Shown here piece after piece: positions 4,279 through 5,353 of a stretch of DNA of 5,353 nt. The position numbers were made by a program, and so were the translations under genes. This DNA is from Bacteroidales bacterium. GTDB lineage: Bacteria > Bacteroidota > Bacteroidia > Bacteroidales > ML635J-15. The notes below the pieces were generated by a model. It worked only from the letters and a program-made list of their open reading frames with translations, was not told the origin of the DNA and searched no databases. The stretch is taken from the NCBI GenBank assembly GCA_028696755.1, contig JAQVGK010000270.1, positions 1 to 5,353 on the forward strand. Direction: 5' to 3'. How positions within the stretch are numbered: position 1 is the first letter of the stretch; the number at the start of each line of letters is the position of its first letter.

Positions 4279-5353
4279 CCAAACTCTAAAATCATTCATC
4301 AAATTTTCTTTTCTAGATGTAGGTTGCTGTTTGCCACCACTAAGGCGTTTTACTCCATCAAAAATATAATTCCTAAGCTCCGAAACAGAAATTTCTTTGT
4401 CGGCATCTGTATCTGCTTTGCCTTTTCCAACAGCCTGAATTAAGCAATAGGTAAAAATTCCATTTTCGATATCTTCGTTTTCAAGAGCATATCCACCGCC
4501 CGAAGCAGCAGAAATTACAACAGTTCCAGTACCTTTTCGCAAATCGGCAAAGAGCAATCTCATAAGCTCGTACGAATTATTAAGTCCAGTTTTTGGTTTG
4601 TTATCGTTTTTGGTTGCAAACATTGTAACACCACGAGTATCTTCGGTGTCGCCAACTGTGTTAACAGCAAAATCGTCCTTGTCAACTTCGCCAGAGTGAC
4701 AGGCATCCATCAAAAGCAATTTGTTTCGTGCCGGAATTCCATCGAGTAAACCTTCTATCTCATCGTATTTTAGACCCTTTTTCGAAGGATTTGAAAAGTC
4801 GATATCGGCAGTTGCAAAATAAAAATCAAGATTGTCGTCGAGCAAACCATGACCTGCAATGTGAATATAAACATAATCATCAACACCACTCTTCATAAGT
4901 TTTTCTTTAAGCTGAAGAACATTTTCGCGTGTACAGTTTGAATTATAAAGAGTGTCGATATAAATTTTGTTAAAATCTTTGCTGTTGCTAAAAAGCTTAA
5001 TAAATCCAAGACCATCGTTAATTGTATATCGGAGATTGTATTGAGATTGATCATACTCGGCAACAGCAAGCGAAATTAGGTAAAGATTCGGCTTTGTTTT
5101 GTCTGCTTTATCATAAGAAATCTCCAGCTCTTCTTTTAAAGATTCAATTCCTTTTTCGTTTAGACACGAAATCTGAATTACATTTTTTCCTGCCGACAGT
5201 GGGATTTCGATATCTCTTGTTAATGAATTGGACGGCTTATCTTTTAATGACATGCCACGGGTTCCAAATAGAGGAACATCATTAACATAAACATTAATAC
5301 GGTCGAGATTGTAGTTGTCGTCCTTCATTTGAAGTTTAACCGTTGTTGCTGGT
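4276..5353 (-). CDS. Caspase-family (peptidase C14) protein, C-terminal part
   Basis: The 5' end is missing: the frame stays open to the right edge, and the ATG at 5328 is internal because eight in-frame codons of similar sequence (PATTVKLQ) precede it. Residues below count from that Met. Residues 1-72 form a beta-rich, Ig-like region (NLDRINVYVNDVPLFG, GKNVIQISCLNEKGIESL) that I associate with Bacteroidota caspases downstream of WD40 repeats or similar modules. Residues 80-330 are the caspase domain. The catalytic dyad is His160 (IHIAGHG) and Cys210 (LLLMDACHSG). Asp208, two before the Cys, corresponds to the acidic S1-pocket residue of metacaspases, so cleavage after Arg or Lys is likely. 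Residues 307-318 (DTDADKEISVSE) resemble an EF-hand calcium loop. The protein ends NDFRVW. Its stop codon overlaps the nucleotidyltransferase start. The missing N-terminus decides localisation and the sensing module. Confidence 0.92.
   Translation of the reverse strand, partial: PATTVKLQMKDDNYNLDRINVYVNDVPLFGTRGMSLKDKPSNSLTRDIEIPLSAGKNVIQISCLNEKGIESLKEELEISYDKADKTKPNLYLISLAVAEYDQSQYNLRYTINDGLGFIKLFSNSKDFNKIYIDTLYNSNCTRENVLQLKEKLMKSGVDDYVYIHIAGHGLLDDNLDFYFATADIDFSNPSKKGLKYDEIEGLLDGIPARNKLLLMDACHSGEVDKDDFAVNTVGDTEDTRGVTMFATKNDNKPKTGLNNSYELMRLLFADLRKGTGTVVISAASGGGYALENEDIENGIFTYCLIQAVGKGKADTDADKEISVSELRNYIFDGVKRLSGGKQQPTSRKENLMNDFRVW

Noticed and set aside
4277..4282. TTG at 4282 as the nucleotidyltransferase start, adding two residues
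   Set aside because: The ATG at 4276 forms the typical TAATG overlap with the caspase stop codon, and the two added residues are not part of any motif.
4189..4443. Plus-strand open frame spanning the caspase/nucleotidyltransferase junction
   Set aside because: Antisense to two well-supported genes, with no motif and no promoter.
5022..5285. Plus-strand open frame opposite the caspase gene
   Set aside because: Antisense shadow of the beta-rich region and the start of the caspase domain.

Overview
All recognisable genes lie on the minus strand and read leftwards. The window looks like ordinary chromosome from an AT-rich member of the Bacteroidota. The grounds are: two exact copies of the phylum's -7 promoter box (TAnnTTTG, here TATCTTTG), start codons without clear Shine-Dalgarno sequences, a GSCFA-family gene, a signal peptide ending in FAQ, and a bacterial caspase of a form I associate with this phylum. 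Nothing allows a genus to be named.

In transcription order, from the right edge to the left: (1) the C-terminal part of a caspase-family (peptidase C14) protein whose start lies beyond the right edge; (2) a MobA/MocA-type nucleotidyltransferase whose ATG overlaps the caspase stop codon (TAATG), so the two are probably translationally coupled; (3) after about 130 non-coding bases, a GSCFA-family protein with SGNH-hydrolase-like features; (4) 15 bases further on, a dihydropyrimidinase (D-hydantoinase family) with all metal ligands present; (5) after 97 bases that hold a good promoter, a secreted coiled-coil protein of unknown function; (6) a 361-base non-coding stretch with small repeats and a Lys/Ala-coding remnant; (7) the first 16 codons of purQ, running off the left edge behind its own promoter.

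There seem to be two co-transcribed pairs (caspase with nucleotidyltransferase, GSCFA with dihydropyrimidinase) and two separately transcribed genes (the coiled-coil protein and purQ). The dihydropyrimidinase and PurQ belong to pyrimidine/hydantoin breakdown and purine synthesis, but no other enzyme of either pathway is present, so this is not a pathway cluster. No tRNA, rRNA, CRISPR array, transposase or prophage gene was seen. The least ordinary items are the caspase/nucleotidyltransferase coupling, an EF-hand-like loop near the caspase C-terminus, the GSCFA/dihydropyrimidinase pair, and the repeat-bearing gap before purQ.
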